NCBI GenBank assembly: GCA_003250475.1
Contig: QKGI01000045.1
Coordinates: 1 to 64,000, forward strand
Reading direction: 5' to 3'
Length of the DNA stretch: 64,000 bases
Source of the DNA: Bacteroidota bacterium
GTDB taxonomy: Bacteria > Bacteroidota > Bacteroidia > Bacteroidales > VadinHA17
The position numbers were made by a program, and so were the translations under genes. Position 1 is the first letter of the stretch, and each line of letters begins with the position of its first letter. Shown here in pieces: positions 35,595-44,502 of this stretch. A model generated the notes under the pieces. That model was not told where the DNA came from. It saw only the letters and a list, made by a program, of their open reading frames with translations, and did no database searches.

Positions 35595-36734
35595 TTACTT
35601 TTTCAGTATGATGCGCATACAGCTTCCGTGTCCGGGCTCCGAGTGCATGACGAATATCTTCCCTTTATGGTATTCTTCAACTATTCTTTTCGAGAGAGAC
35701 AAACCCAGCCCCCAGCCACGTTCCCTGGTAGTATAACCCGGCTTGAAGATTGTCTTAAAGTCTTTCCTCGGTATACCCTTCCCGTTATCTTCCACGTCTA
35801 TAAATGCTTCGGCGGATGATTCTGAGAGTCTGACAGTTATCATTCCGCTTCCCTTCATTGCATCAGCTGAGTTTTTCACCAGGTTCTCGATGACCCATCC
35901 AAGAAGCACGGGGTTACATGAGACAGCCGAGCAGCCTGTTGTCTCATTGATTACCCTGAGCTCTATTGTAGATGCTATCCTCTTTCTCAGATACCCGGCT
36001 GTCGTTTCGGCCAGGGCCGGCAGATCGTCAGGCTGCAGCCTTGGCTTTGAGCCTATGAGAGAGAATCTCTCGGCAACCCGGCTCAGTCGTTCCACATCCG
36101 CCGGCAGTTCTTCTGCAATATCGGTACCAGGATACCTGCTGCTGATTATCTCGCTCCATGCTGAGAGTGATGATGTCGGTGTGCCCAGCTGGTGAGCCGT
36201 TTCCCTCGAGAGCCCCACCCATACCTGGTTCTGTTCTGCCATCCGGGAGGCACTGAAGGCCACATAGGCTACCACAATGAACAGAAGCATCACCGCCAGC
36301 TGTACATACGGATATATCCTCAGCTGCCGGAGGATGGTGCTTTCCCTGTAGTAGAGGTAGTTGAATATCCCATTGGGTAGCTCCACCGTGATAGGGTCAT
36401 TCCATTTCTCCATGCGCTTGAGTTCACGTACCAGGGCCGTAGTGTCTGATGATATAGTGGGCGGCAGGTTCCGGTGAGAGATAATATTGTCTTCCTGGTC
36501 GATGAGTATGACGGGAACGGTGGTATTGTCCTCAATGATGCTGAAGAGAAACTCAAAGTCATCTGAGGTGACAAGCCTCCTGGTGGCTTCAGCCCACTGC
36601 TCAGCCTTCTTGCGTTCCTCTTCCTTGAGCCTGTCAACAAGAGCATGAGTGTAAAACAGTGATCCGAGACCTATGAAAACTGCAAATATGAACAGCAGTA
36701 TCTTCCAGAGCAGTCTTTTGCGGTAGATATTCAT
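35595..36734 (-). CDS. Sensor histidine kinase (orphan)
   Basis: 379 residues: TM1 (about 10-32), a periplasmic segment of about 110 residues, TM2 (about 144-162), a dimerisation domain with intact phospho-acceptor in SRETAHQLGTPTSSL, and HATPase with N-box (ENLVKNSADA), G1 (DNGKGI) and G2 (GWGLGLSLSKRIVE). The HQLGTP box marks the subfamily common in Bacteroidota. No response regulator gene is next to it, so its partner lies elsewhere. It starts 3 bases after asmA and is 20 bases upstream of the U32 gene. Confidence 0.93.
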   Translation of the reverse strand: MNIYRKRLLWKILLFIFAVFIGLGSLFYTHALVDRLKEEERKKAEQWAEATRRLVTSDDFEFLFSIIEDNTTVPVILIDQEDNIISHRNLPPTISSDTTALVRELKRMEKWNDPITVELPNGIFNYLYYRESTILRQLRIYPYVQLAVMLLFIVVAYVAFSASRMAEQNQVWVGLSRETAHQLGTPTSSLSAWSEIISSRYPGTDIAEELPADVERLSRVAERFSLIGSKPRLQPDDLPALAETTAGYLRKRIASTIELRVINETTGCSAVSCNPVLLGWVIENLVKNSADAMKGSGMITVRLSESSAEAFIDVEDNGKGIPRKDFKTIFKPGYTTRERGWGLGLSLSKRIVEEYHKGKIFVMHSEPGHGSCMRIILKK

Positions 36735-36737
36735 GGG

Positions 36738-39347
36738 CTATTTTTTCTTTTTGAGGATGATACGGAAAGGACTCTCCTTCACCTCGTCCTGTTTGTTTTC
36801 CGGTAGAGGCACCTGCTCCTTGCCCTCCTCCCAGGTGACTGTGAATTTAGGCTTGTTCTCTGCCGGCCTGACCCTTGTGGTATCTGCCCTGTACCACCCG
36901 TATTCCTCGTTCAGAATCCCCTTCAGGGTCTGCTTTTCAATAGCTATATCGGTTTTTATGTTGTCCTGGGCCTGCCCGAAATCATATTTAACATCCGTTT
37001 TTCCATTGGCACATACTATTTTGAGCGGCACGGTGGCTTTCCCGGAGCCGTCTACCTCTACCTGCCCGAACTGGCTTACCCCCCTGTTTTTTTCTCTGGC
37101 CTTCCGGCTGAGAACCTCGGAGAGAAGAAGACGTACATGATATGAATAGTCGCCGCCTAGACCATGTGTTCCGTATACTGTGAAATTTACCGCAGACGAG
37201 TTGATCAGCATTTTTGGGACAGAAACAGTTTCACCTTTGATAAACAGGTCGTTCTCCAACCTTGAGAAGCTGATGTTGTTAAGCTCGTCGAGGTCAAGAT
37301 ATGAAGAGAGGATTTCAACCGGGGCAAAGCTTACCAGCTTGCCGTCATTAATTATCAGGTGTGCTTCGGCAACCATTGCTCTCCTGTCGATCTTTAAGCT
37401 GTCGTCAAGAGGGGAGAGAAGAGTCATGCTGCCTGTCATGCTGCCATGAAGGTTGTCACTATCGATGAAATCCTGGCCGAAATTATGGAAGTCTTTAAAT
37501 GCCCTGTTAATATCTATGCCAGTGACATCAAGTGTTGCCCTTGTAATAAACCCCGTCTCCTTCTGTTTCCCAATCATAAACTCACCAGCCAGAAGGCCGT
37601 CAAGTCCTTTGGCAGCGATATTCCTGAAGGTGATAACATATGGCTTATAGTCGAGGGTGCTGCTGAAATCAGATGCCCTGAAATCGTTGAATATAAGACT
37701 GTCTATTGTCACATTCACTTCTGCAGTGACATCAGAAGGGAAAAGGTTCAATATGTGATTGCCCTCCTTCAGGGTGTCATTCCTGTTGCCCGTGAAAGCC
37801 GATGTGACAAACCTGTCAGCTTTTACATCTCCTGATATATCAAGTATCTCCGGCTTTCCTGCAGCCCATGGGGTAAAGTTCCTCATTACCGTGTTCAGCG
37901 TAAAATGCTGGCCACCGTAAGTGAATGAAAGACTGTCCGCTATAATGTCATTACTTATTTTCAGCGATCCGTTTACGTCTGACACCACAAAGCCATTTCC
38001 GGCTACCGAAATGCCGAACTCCCTGAAAATAAATGAAATATCCGGTTTAAGCATTGGCAATGCCGATGCAAACTTCATATCCTCAGGCAGCGTGCCTGAT
38101 AATCGGATACTGCCTGACACTGACCCGGTCTGATCATGAATATTACCGGGGGTCATGATCCTTCCAAGGTCATCAAAGTCGATATCACCGTCAAGGGCGA
38201 GGGTGATATGCGGCCTGACCAGGTTATTAAGCATGAATGAGCCTTTAATTGATGCAGAGCCATAGGTGGCATTAAGATTGTCGACGGTGCAGCTGAAGGT
38301 CTCGGCCGAGTTTAGTTCCCCGTTGGTAAGTCCGCCCCTGAACCCGAGATTGTTAACCCTGAACCCGCTGCCCTGATGACTCATCTTTCCACCGGAAAGA
38401 TCATAGGAGAGATCTATGTGCGGTTTACCTGCCCTGCCATATGCCCCGGTAATATCGCACCTGACATCTGTGATGCCGGTGGGAGTTAAGTTTCCTGTCA
38501 CCGATCTCCATCTTTCAGGGAGAAGGGAGATAACAGAAGCGATGTTTATCTTTTTCCCTTCAATTGCCAGGTTGAGGGATGATGATGAATAATTGATATT
38601 CCCGTCGACATCAAATTTCAGATCTGCTATCTGCAGAGAACCCTTTGCCACAGAGAGCGAGCTGGCGGATTTCCGTAGCCTGACCTCTGCATTTACGGGT
38701 ATTGCCCTGAAAGTCAAGTTGTTAATATTAACAGAGTCAATTGCGGCACTTACTGTGGTATTCAGGTATATACCGGTGCTGAATATCTCACCACCGAGGG
38801 ATGCCTGGCTGATATTCCCCGATATCCGTAATCCGGAGCTTCTGTCATGCCAGACGGTTTTAACATTAACAGCGCTGATGTTTCTGAGCCTGACATTCCG
38901 GCCACCGCCCCCGGTCTTCCTGAAGACCTCGTAGTTGATATCGCCTCTTCTGTCGGTCAGCAGTGTCACCTCTCCGTCTCTCGCTGTAATGGACCGCACG
39001 GCCACCGTTCCTGTCAGCAATGAGGGAAGCGATACGGCAAGGGAGAGTGAGGAGGCATACATCAGGGTGTCTGTGGTCTCTCTCCCGAATTGTGTTTTGT
39101 CATAAAAGGGAGACGGCTCAAGAAGAAGATTGCTGAACCTGACAGTGATATTGGGGAAGGATTCAAAAACGGACACTCTCATATTCCCGTAGGAAATACG
39201 GGTGTTGATGCTTTCATTTACCTTTTTTATAAGAGCGGTGGTGATCTTCTCCTGCCTGGCAGATGCATAAACCGTAAGCAAAATTATTGCTGCCAGCAGT
39301 ATGCTGCCTGTGAACAGAATGATTTTCCCTGCCTGTCTCATAATCAT
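36738..39347 (-). CDS. AsmA-family envelope protein
   Basis: 869 residues. One N-terminal membrane anchor (about 9-27) is followed by a long beta-rich periplasmic region, with an AsmA N-terminal module (FPNITVRFSNLLLEPSP) and repeated beta-stretches of the type seen in bridge-like lipid transport proteins (TamB/YhdP/AsmA superfamily). AsmA-like proteins influence outer-membrane assembly and phospholipid traffic. A C-terminal Lys/Glu-rich tail ends in KKKK. It lies between pepE (15-base gap) and the orphan kinase (3-base gap) in one operon. Confidence 0.87.
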   Translation of the reverse strand: MIMRQAGKIILFTGSILLAAIILLTVYASARQEKITTALIKKVNESINTRISYGNMRVSVFESFPNITVRFSNLLLEPSPFYDKTQFGRETTDTLMYASSLSLAVSLPSLLTGTVAVRSITARDGEVTLLTDRRGDINYEVFRKTGGGGRNVRLRNISAVNVKTVWHDRSSGLRISGNISQASLGGEIFSTGIYLNTTVSAAIDSVNINNLTFRAIPVNAEVRLRKSASSLSVAKGSLQIADLKFDVDGNINYSSSSLNLAIEGKKINIASVISLLPERWRSVTGNLTPTGITDVRCDITGAYGRAGKPHIDLSYDLSGGKMSHQGSGFRVNNLGFRGGLTNGELNSAETFSCTVDNLNATYGSASIKGSFMLNNLVRPHITLALDGDIDFDDLGRIMTPGNIHDQTGSVSGSIRLSGTLPEDMKFASALPMLKPDISFIFREFGISVAGNGFVVSDVNGSLKISNDIIADSLSFTYGGQHFTLNTVMRNFTPWAAGKPEILDISGDVKADRFVTSAFTGNRNDTLKEGNHILNLFPSDVTAEVNVTIDSLIFNDFRASDFSSTLDYKPYVITFRNIAAKGLDGLLAGEFMIGKQKETGFITRATLDVTGIDINRAFKDFHNFGQDFIDSDNLHGSMTGSMTLLSPLDDSLKIDRRAMVAEAHLIINDGKLVSFAPVEILSSYLDLDELNNISFSRLENDLFIKGETVSVPKMLINSSAVNFTVYGTHGLGGDYSYHVRLLLSEVLSRKAREKNRGVSQFGQVEVDGSGKATVPLKIVCANGKTDVKYDFGQAQDNIKTDIAIEKQTLKGILNEEYGWYRADTTRVRPAENKPKFTVTWEEGKEQVPLPENKQDEVKESPFRIILKKKK

Positions 39348-39362
39348 GGCCGGATAAGACCC

Positions 39363-40082
39363 TTACCTCTTCTTTTTGCCGAGCAGGAAAGAGAGATCAC
39401 TTCCCGGAGCGACCTCCAGAGGTTCGTTACCGTACCTGAAGATTCGGGCGTTTCTCGGTCCTGTCAGTGAAAGTTTCCCTCCTTCGAGATGGAACATTGT
39501 TCCCTCCCGGAGCCCTGCAACAAAGACATCCCTGTTTACCTCTATGAACTCCTCTATTCTCTGTTCACGGGTCTCTCCGGCATGGCCTGCCGGGTTGGCA
39601 TCGAGATAATGAGGATTTATCTGGAAAGGGATGAGCCCGAAGGCCCTGAATGAGGAGGGAGCCGTAACGGGCATGTCATTGGTAGTCATTATTGTAGGAG
39701 AGGCAACATTAGAGCCTGCACTCCATCCGATATAAGGAGTACCACCCAGGACCTTTTTTCTGATGGGAGCAATCAGCTTTTTATCTCTGAGGCACTTGAG
39801 CAACATCCATGTGTTACCGCCACCGACAACAATTGCCGGAGCCTCCAGGATGGCCGCGACAGGATCGCCGAAGTGATGGATTGAAACAACATCATGCCCC
39901 ACTTCGCTGAACCGTGTCCTTACCTTTTCTTCATATTCATCATAGGAGAATGTCACAGCAGCATACGGGATAAAAAGAGCCCTGACCCTGTTGGTGCCGA
40001 GGAAATTACGGATATTGTTCTTCGGGTAGTCAAGGTATGCCTCTCCGGCGTTGGTCGAATTACTGATAAGAAGAAGTCTCAT
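39363..40082 (-). CDS. pepE: Peptidase E (alpha-aspartyl dipeptidase, S51)
   Basis: 239-residue cytoplasmic serine peptidase cleaving Asp-X dipeptides. The predicted catalytic triad aligns residue by residue with Salmonella PepE: S121 in GWSAGSN, D136 in TNDMP, H158 in INPHYLD. The N-terminal RLLLISNSTNAGEAYL block is diagnostic. It leads the pepE-asmA-kinase-U32 run. A TATCTTTG element on the minus strand at 40139-40146 is a possible -7 site, beside the terminator of the upstream beta-barrel gene. Confidence 0.95.
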   Translation of the reverse strand: MRLLLISNSTNAGEAYLDYPKNNIRNFLGTNRVRALFIPYAAVTFSYDEYEEKVRTRFSEVGHDVVSIHHFGDPVAAILEAPAIVVGGGNTWMLLKCLRDKKLIAPIRKKVLGGTPYIGWSAGSNVASPTIMTTNDMPVTAPSSFRAFGLIPFQINPHYLDANPAGHAGETREQRIEEFIEVNRDVFVAGLREGTMFHLEGGKLSLTGPRNARIFRYGNEPLEVAPGSDLSFLLGKKKR

Positions 40083-40138
40083 TTTATTTCTGTTTCATGG
40101 TTTGTCATCTAACACTCTGCCATCCTGATCTGTCGGCT

Positions 40139-40146
40139 CAAAGATA
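40139..40146 (-). promoter_or_regulatory. Candidate -7 element for the pepE operon
   Basis: The minus strand reads TATCTTTG (TAnnTTTG), 57 bases before the pepE ATG. Its -33 region would fall inside the terminator hairpin of the preceding gene, and no TTTG is present there, so support is moderate. Confidence 0.35.
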
Positions 40147-40148
40147 AA

Positions 40149-40185
40149 TAAAAAAGAGAGGGTATTTATTTGAAATACCCTCTCT
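40149..40185 (-). terminator. Strong intrinsic terminator after the beta-barrel gene
   Basis: Perfect 13-base stem AGAGAGGGTATTT/AAATACCCTCTCT (40155-40167 and 40173-40185) with 5-base loop. On the minus strand it is followed by a T-run (complement of the A-run at 40149-40155). It closes the ECF sigma operon. Confidence 0.9.
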
Positions 40186-40210
40186 GTTGGTGACCTGAAC
40201 TCTGTACTTG

Positions 40211-41200
40211 TCAGTCGTTGAAGGTCAGAGCCACACCAACCTCAAACGGATAAAGTTCAGGACCTTTCCCTTTTTCGAACATCTGTGACAGATAACATGT
40301 TCCGTACACCTGCACCATCTCATATCCTGCCCTGGCCGTGACACCCCATCTCAGGACGTTAAGATTAAAATCACTACGGTTTTTATCTTTCTGTTTTCCG
40401 TCGTCATAATATACAACCTTGGTATGTGACCCTAGTTTTACGGCTCCGATTACTCCGGCTCCCAGGTTTATTGTATTACTGTAGGAGACAGGTATCTGTG
40501 CTTCTAGTATCACAGGAAGGACTCCGTAGACCGTTGCCAGCTTGCTTTTATCGTACTGGATGCCCTCCGGCGGATATACAGGAGTTACTATGCCTCCGCC
40601 ATCCACGGCTATTGAGTTGTTGCCTTCAAAACGGTAATTGTTAAAATTCAGGCCCAGGGCGGTCACCAGGCCGAAATGACGCGAAATCCCAAGATTCACT
40701 GCCGGCATGATAAAATTGAAACTGGTTGATTTTGCCGTGTTAAGGTCAAGATAACCATCAACCGGGTAACTGTTCTGGCCCCACTTATCTGTCGAATAAT
40801 TATTATAACCGAATTCAAAACCGCCGAGGTGTCCCTTGAAACGCCTTCCCGGGGACTTCGTTTTGTTCGTCTCCTCACAATTCTCAAACACGATTTTGGT
40901 ATCAGGATCCTCGGATATGATCTTTACGGCTTTATTCCCGATTCTGATCACGGTTTCATCACCGGTATCTTCAAGATCAATGATCTCTTCGGCTTCTGAC
41001 ATCTCAGGGTCAGGATCTTCGATCTCAGTCATTATTGCAATCTCCTCCTCCAATACGGCAGTATCAGGAAGTGTGGCTGTTTCAGCCTGCTGTTCAAGTT
41101 TTTCAAGTTGATTGAGTTTTTCTTCCTTTTCTTTTTCCTGGGCCTGTGCAGGAATTACTAGAGCAAGGATAACAGTAAGAGTCAGTAATATTCTTTTCAT
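40211..41200 (-). CDS. Outer-membrane beta-barrel protein with acidic N-terminal region
   Basis: The track start (41248) is too early. ATG 41200 begins a clean signal peptide (MKRILLTLTVILALVIPAQAQ), giving 329 residues. After the signal comes a highly charged stretch, mostly Glu and Asp (about 22-85), then a short VIRIGNKAVKII segment and about eight alternating beta strands typical of PorT-like/OmpA-like barrels (GGFEFGYNNYS, then PAVNLGISRHFG). It ends in an aromatic-poor LTFND. Being downstream of an ECF sigma and its presumed anti-sigma suggests a regulon member or sensor. The function is unknown. Confidence 0.82.
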   Translation of the reverse strand: MKRILLTLTVILALVIPAQAQEKEKEEKLNQLEKLEQQAETATLPDTAVLEEEIAIMTEIEDPDPEMSEAEEIIDLEDTGDETVIRIGNKAVKIISEDPDTKIVFENCEETNKTKSPGRRFKGHLGGFEFGYNNYSTDKWGQNSYPVDGYLDLNTAKSTSFNFIMPAVNLGISRHFGLVTALGLNFNNYRFEGNNSIAVDGGGIVTPVYPPEGIQYDKSKLATVYGVLPVILEAQIPVSYSNTINLGAGVIGAVKLGSHTKVVYYDDGKQKDKNRSDFNLNVLRWGVTARAGYEMVQVYGTCYLSQMFEKGKGPELYPFEVGVALTFND

Positions 41201-41258
41201 GGCAAATACTTGTTTGTTGTTTATTACCCGGACGATCAGGGATGGCAAAAAGTTACAG

Positions 41259-42182
41259 TCAGCGTGAAGATTTATTCACAGGGGCTGAAAATGAAAGAAG
41301 GGAGGAATTGAAATTAACCGATAAGGGTTCACCTGCCGCATCGCTTACCTTCCGCAGCTCCATATCCCATCCGAGAACGGTATTGAGACCATTGACGCAT
41401 GCATTAGCCACGCTGTATCCGTTGACCTTCTTCTCATCTTTTGTCACGGCTTTTGCCAGGAAGACAATGCCCTTTGCTATCCAGTTTGTCTCATCTTCCT
41501 GAACAGCCTGGTTACGGATGTTGTTAAGCCTTGTCGCGGCAAGTTCCCGCGCAGGCAGTTCGGCAATCAGGCCCGGGCCTGCCGCCCTCTGTATGAGATC
41601 TATAGGGACGGCGCGCGGTGTTTCCGTCGCTGCAATGACCGGCTGGTGATCCGCTTTCCCAATATCCGGGTCCGGGTCTGTAATGACTTCTGATACGGCC
41701 ATCCTGCGCTCCATGGTAATAGGTGAAGCAGCCGGGACAGTAAGTTCTGTCATCACAGCCACCTCATGCAAGCTGACAGGCAGCCTGCCTGCCGTATTGC
41801 GTATGGCAGCAGGTCCCGCAAGGATAAAGGCAACCAGTACAGCCGCAGCGGCAAGGACGGGGATTATACTGCGTCTCAGGGTCAAATTGACCGCCGAATG
41901 TCTCAGGGCTTTTTTGCTGCCATTCCATGTGTCGTTACAGGGGATGAGCCGTATGTTCCTGAAGCTTTCTGCCCGCGCCTTTCTTGACGGTGAAGAGGTA
42001 AATATCTGATCCAGTTCTTCAAGTGCATTGTTATCAAGAGCGTCTTCCACCCAGGCGGCAGCGAGAAGGTCAAACTGTTCATCGGAAAGATCTTCCGGCC
42101 TCCGCAGCAGTTTTTCCTGTAAAGGAAGCCTGTCACCCAACGGTGTCAGGCGGGGCGAATCATCTGTTTCTCTCATTGCCAT
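41259..42182 (-). CDS. Putative anti-sigma factor (single-pass membrane protein)
   Basis: 307 residues, no close family recognised. A cytoplasmic N-terminal half (about 1-105) contains an acidic helix pair (LSDEQFDLLAAAWVEDALD), typical of Bacteroidota anti-sigma-like proteins next to ECF genes. One TM segment (SIIPVLAAAAVLVAFILAG, about 106-124) is followed by a periplasmic C-terminal part with no known domain. The start overlaps the end of the sigma gene by 10 bases; ATG 42176 is an alternative. Topology and gene order, rather than homology, support the anti-sigma call. Confidence 0.7.
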   Translation of the reverse strand: MAMRETDDSPRLTPLGDRLPLQEKLLRRPEDLSDEQFDLLAAAWVEDALDNNALEELDQIFTSSPSRKARAESFRNIRLIPCNDTWNGSKKALRHSAVNLTLRRSIIPVLAAAAVLVAFILAGPAAIRNTAGRLPVSLHEVAVMTELTVPAASPITMERRMAVSEVITDPDPDIGKADHQPVIAATETPRAVPIDLIQRAAGPGLIAELPARELAATRLNNIRNQAVQEDETNWIAKGIVFLAKAVTKDEKKVNGYSVANACVNGLNTVLGWDMELRKVSDAAGEPLSVNFNSSLLSFSAPVNKSSR

Positions 42183-42658
42183 ACCGATATCTTTTCGAGG
42201 TAATTTCTCAGAGACACCCTTCCCCTGAATATATACGTTTTGACCTGCGCTTCCGTCAGGCCGGCAATGTCAGCTATCTCGCGATAGCTGTATCCTTCAT
42301 AATCACGTAGCAGAATAACAGACCTCTGAACCGGGGGAAGCATCGCCAGGGCCCTGTGCAACACCTCGTTCAGGTCATTGCTCCGCTCATCGGCAAAAAG
42401 AGAACTGTCATCATAATACTCAACGTCAACAAGCCTCGAGTCCTTTCTGATCACATCAATCATCCTGTTGTAGGCAGATGTGAAAAGCCATGACCTTACC
42501 GCTGAATATTCGATCTCGGTGACGCACCGCCAGAGCTTCTCATAAGTATCCTGTACAATATCGTCAGCACGATGACTGTCCTTTATGCTCCGGTAAATAA
42601 ACCGGTACACGTGGTCACCAAACTCTTTTACAGCGTTATTATACTCCTTTACGGTCAT
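42173..42658 (-). CDS. ECF-family RNA polymerase sigma factor
   Basis: 161 residues with region 2 (ADDIVQDTYEKLWR, then VRSWLFTSAYNRMIDVIRK) and region 4 (LPPVQRSVILLRDYEGYSYREIADIAGLTEAQVKTYIFRGR). There is no extra C-terminal domain. It heads an operon with the anti-sigma-like gene and the acidic beta-barrel gene. A short inverted repeat (TGTCAatgcacTGACA) lies just upstream at 42661-42676. The target regulon cannot be deduced. Confidence 0.94.
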   Translation of the reverse strand: MTVKEYNNAVKEFGDHVYRFIYRSIKDSHRADDIVQDTYEKLWRCVTEIEYSAVRSWLFTSAYNRMIDVIRKDSRLVDVEYYDDSSLFADERSNDLNEVLHRALAMLPPVQRSVILLRDYEGYSYREIADIAGLTEAQVKTYIFRGRVSLRNYLEKISVWQ

Positions 42659-42660
42659 CC

Positions 42661-42676
42661 TGTCAATGCACTGACA
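42661..42676. repeat. Short inverted repeat upstream of the ECF sigma gene
   Basis: TGTCA and TGACA flank 6 bases immediately before the sigma factor start. This could be an operator, but a 5-base stem can occur by chance. Confidence 0.3.
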
Positions 42677-42717
42677 TTACAAAGACGATCATTACGGGCA
42701 ATATGTTACAAGGGGAG

Positions 42718-42749
42718 AAAAAAAAGAGACATTTAATGCAATGTCTCTT
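42718..42749 (-). terminator. Intrinsic terminator after the GH16-fold gene
   Basis: Perfect 10-base stem AAGAGACATT/AATGTCTCTT (42724-42733 and 42740-42749). On the minus strand it is followed by eight Ts (A-run at 42718-42725). It separates the GH16-fold gene from the ECF operon. Confidence 0.88.
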
Positions 42750-42768
42750 CATTCCCGGAGCGGGGATA

Positions 42769-44355
42769 TTAATTTTTCTGGTATACTCTTACCCAGTCGA
42801 TCTCCATCGAGGTAATGCCACCGACACTCTTGTCGACACCGCCGGCAAAACTGATATACATAGGTTCCTGCGGCACACCGGATGTCTGTCTCATCACCTC
42901 TGTGCCGTTTATCTTCCAGATAAGGCTCTCCGGAGTCCATTCAAGGGTATAAATATAAAAATCGGAGAGGTACTTTGATCCTATGCTTTTCTTAATATGA
43001 TTACCCTGGGAGGAGAAAAGGTCAAACCATACCTTGCCGTTTCCGGATCTGCAAATGTCAACATGCGGGGTCATACGGTCACCCGTAAGCCAGAATGCAT
43101 TCCTTACACGCGGGTCTGTAAGCTTGACCTTGGCGGTGAAGATACCGTACTTCTGCCTGAAAGAGGCTCCTGTATTTATAATGCCGGAGGTGTAGGCAAA
43201 TTCCCTGGTATAAAACCCCTTTGTCGCATCCCATACCTTTCCGGTGATCTTCTGCGGCTTTGTGATTATACGGAGAACACTGTGACGCATCTCGAAATTT
43301 TCAGCGGGGGTATAGCACTGCAGATCGGTGGCTATACTGTAACTGTCATGCAGCAGTTTGTCTCCCCAGTAATACCTGTTGAGCCATCTGGCATTGTCGG
43401 GAACAGTACCTTCGAATTCGTCGCTGAAAGTGAGCTTCCGCTCCTTCAGGATATCGAATTTGTTCGAATCCTTTACACTGAAATACCATTTGATGTCTGC
43501 AGAGTTCTTAAGCTCCTCGTATTCTTTCAGTTCCCTGAACATCTCCGTCTTCTCAAAGCGGTGCTTGTCAAGCAAATACTCTTTCTTTTCAGTAAATTCC
43601 TTTGTTTTCAGAAGCTCCTCAAGCTCGGCCAGCCTTTTGAGCCGGGCAGAATCTTTTACCTGAACGAAATTATTATACTCCTTTGACTGCCTGAATTTAT
43701 AGTAGGAAACGACATCGGCGGCCTTGCTTTTGGTTTTGTAGTCCAGCATCTTCCTGTATTCGGGAGTATCTTTGAATTTCACCGGCTTCATATTCTTCCT
43801 GAGGAGGAACGCCGATGAGGTAACCAGGGTCTTCAGTTCTTCAAACCTTTTAACTTTATCGGGATTAAGATTTTTCTTCACCTCCCTGTCGCCTTTCAAC
43901 TTTTTGTATTCAAGCCACTGTCCATACTCTTCGGTATCCCGGAAGGTCTCCGGTTTCATTTTTTGTTTCTGAATGAATTCCGGCGATTGAATATAAAGCT
44001 TCAGATCTTCAATCTCCTTTATCTTTTCAGATCCGTCAAGAGCAAGGAAATTCTTAAGCAATGTGCTGCCTTCGGTTTTGAAATACAGGACAATATCCCT
44101 GGCTTTCTTCAGACTAAGGCACTCTGTCTCCCTGGCATGTTCCTCGGAACCTTTATATGTGAGTGATTCAATCTCCTTTCTCTTCTGCCTGAAACTTGCT
44201 GAATTGACGCTTTCATTGAGCACATTGTATCTCGACAGCGTTTCGGACCCGGTGAAGGAGATCAGTTTTTCATATTCGGCAATCAAAGCCTTTTCTTCCT
44301 GTTCCAGTTTAGAGGTTGAGGGGATCATCCCCAGCATCAGCTTTAAGGTTGACAT
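42769..44355 (-). CDS. GH16-fold protein lacking catalytic glutamates, with N-terminal helical repeats
   Basis: 528 residues. The N-terminal 290 residues are Lys/Glu-rich and contain about four degenerate repeats of 57-70 residues (pattern ELK.L..S.EF...K, then F.DTEEY...EYK.L). The C-terminal part (about 300-528) has the GH16 laminarinase-like jelly roll: LTFSDEFEGTVPD, SGIINTGASFRQKYGIFTAKVKL, YTLEWTPESLIWKING, MEIDWVRVYQ. At the active site, where the family has ExDxxE, it reads HVDICR: H431 and R436 replace the nucleophile and acid/base, D433 remains. No signal peptide is visible. It is probably a binding or structural protein. It has its own terminator, and palindromes lie upstream. Confidence 0.82.
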   Translation of the reverse strand: MSTLKLMLGMIPSTSKLEQEEKALIAEYEKLISFTGSETLSRYNVLNESVNSASFRQKRKEIESLTYKGSEEHARETECLSLKKARDIVLYFKTEGSTLLKNFLALDGSEKIKEIEDLKLYIQSPEFIQKQKMKPETFRDTEEYGQWLEYKKLKGDREVKKNLNPDKVKRFEELKTLVTSSAFLLRKNMKPVKFKDTPEYRKMLDYKTKSKAADVVSYYKFRQSKEYNNFVQVKDSARLKRLAELEELLKTKEFTEKKEYLLDKHRFEKTEMFRELKEYEELKNSADIKWYFSVKDSNKFDILKERKLTFSDEFEGTVPDNARWLNRYYWGDKLLHDSYSIATDLQCYTPAENFEMRHSVLRIITKPQKITGKVWDATKGFYTREFAYTSGIINTGASFRQKYGIFTAKVKLTDPRVRNAFWLTGDRMTPHVDICRSGNGKVWFDLFSSQGNHIKKSIGSKYLSDFYIYTLEWTPESLIWKINGTEVMRQTSGVPQEPMYISFAGGVDKSVGGITSMEIDWVRVYQKN

Positions 44356-44399
44356 TGCAGATTACTTTTTTGTAAAGTCGGTTAAAGTTAAAAATCTTT

Positions 44400-44411
44400 C
44401 AAACATGTTTG
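44400..44411. repeat. Perfect 12-base palindrome upstream of the GH16-fold gene
   Basis: CAAACATGTTTG equals its own reverse complement and lies 45 bases upstream of the GH16-fold start, in the 147-base divergent region shared with the e(P4) phosphatase gene. It is a possible operator. Confidence 0.4.
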
Positions 44412-44428
44412 TCAGGTTCAGCCAATTA

Positions 44429-44451
44429 TTTGTTACTTAGGGGATAACAAA
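44429..44451. repeat. 7-base inverted repeat between GH16-fold and e(P4) genes
   Basis: TTTGTTA and TAACAAA flank 9 bases. There is no T-run on either strand, and it sits in a divergent intergenic region, so a regulator site is likelier than a terminator. Confidence 0.4.
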
Positions 44452-44502
44452 CGAAATGAACCGATTTTGACAAAAGGTTTATTTTCAACAGAATAAAAAC
44501 GG

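Noticed and set aside
42997-43686. 229-residue plus-strand ORF
   Set aside because: Antisense to the GH16-fold gene, which has domain support and a terminator.
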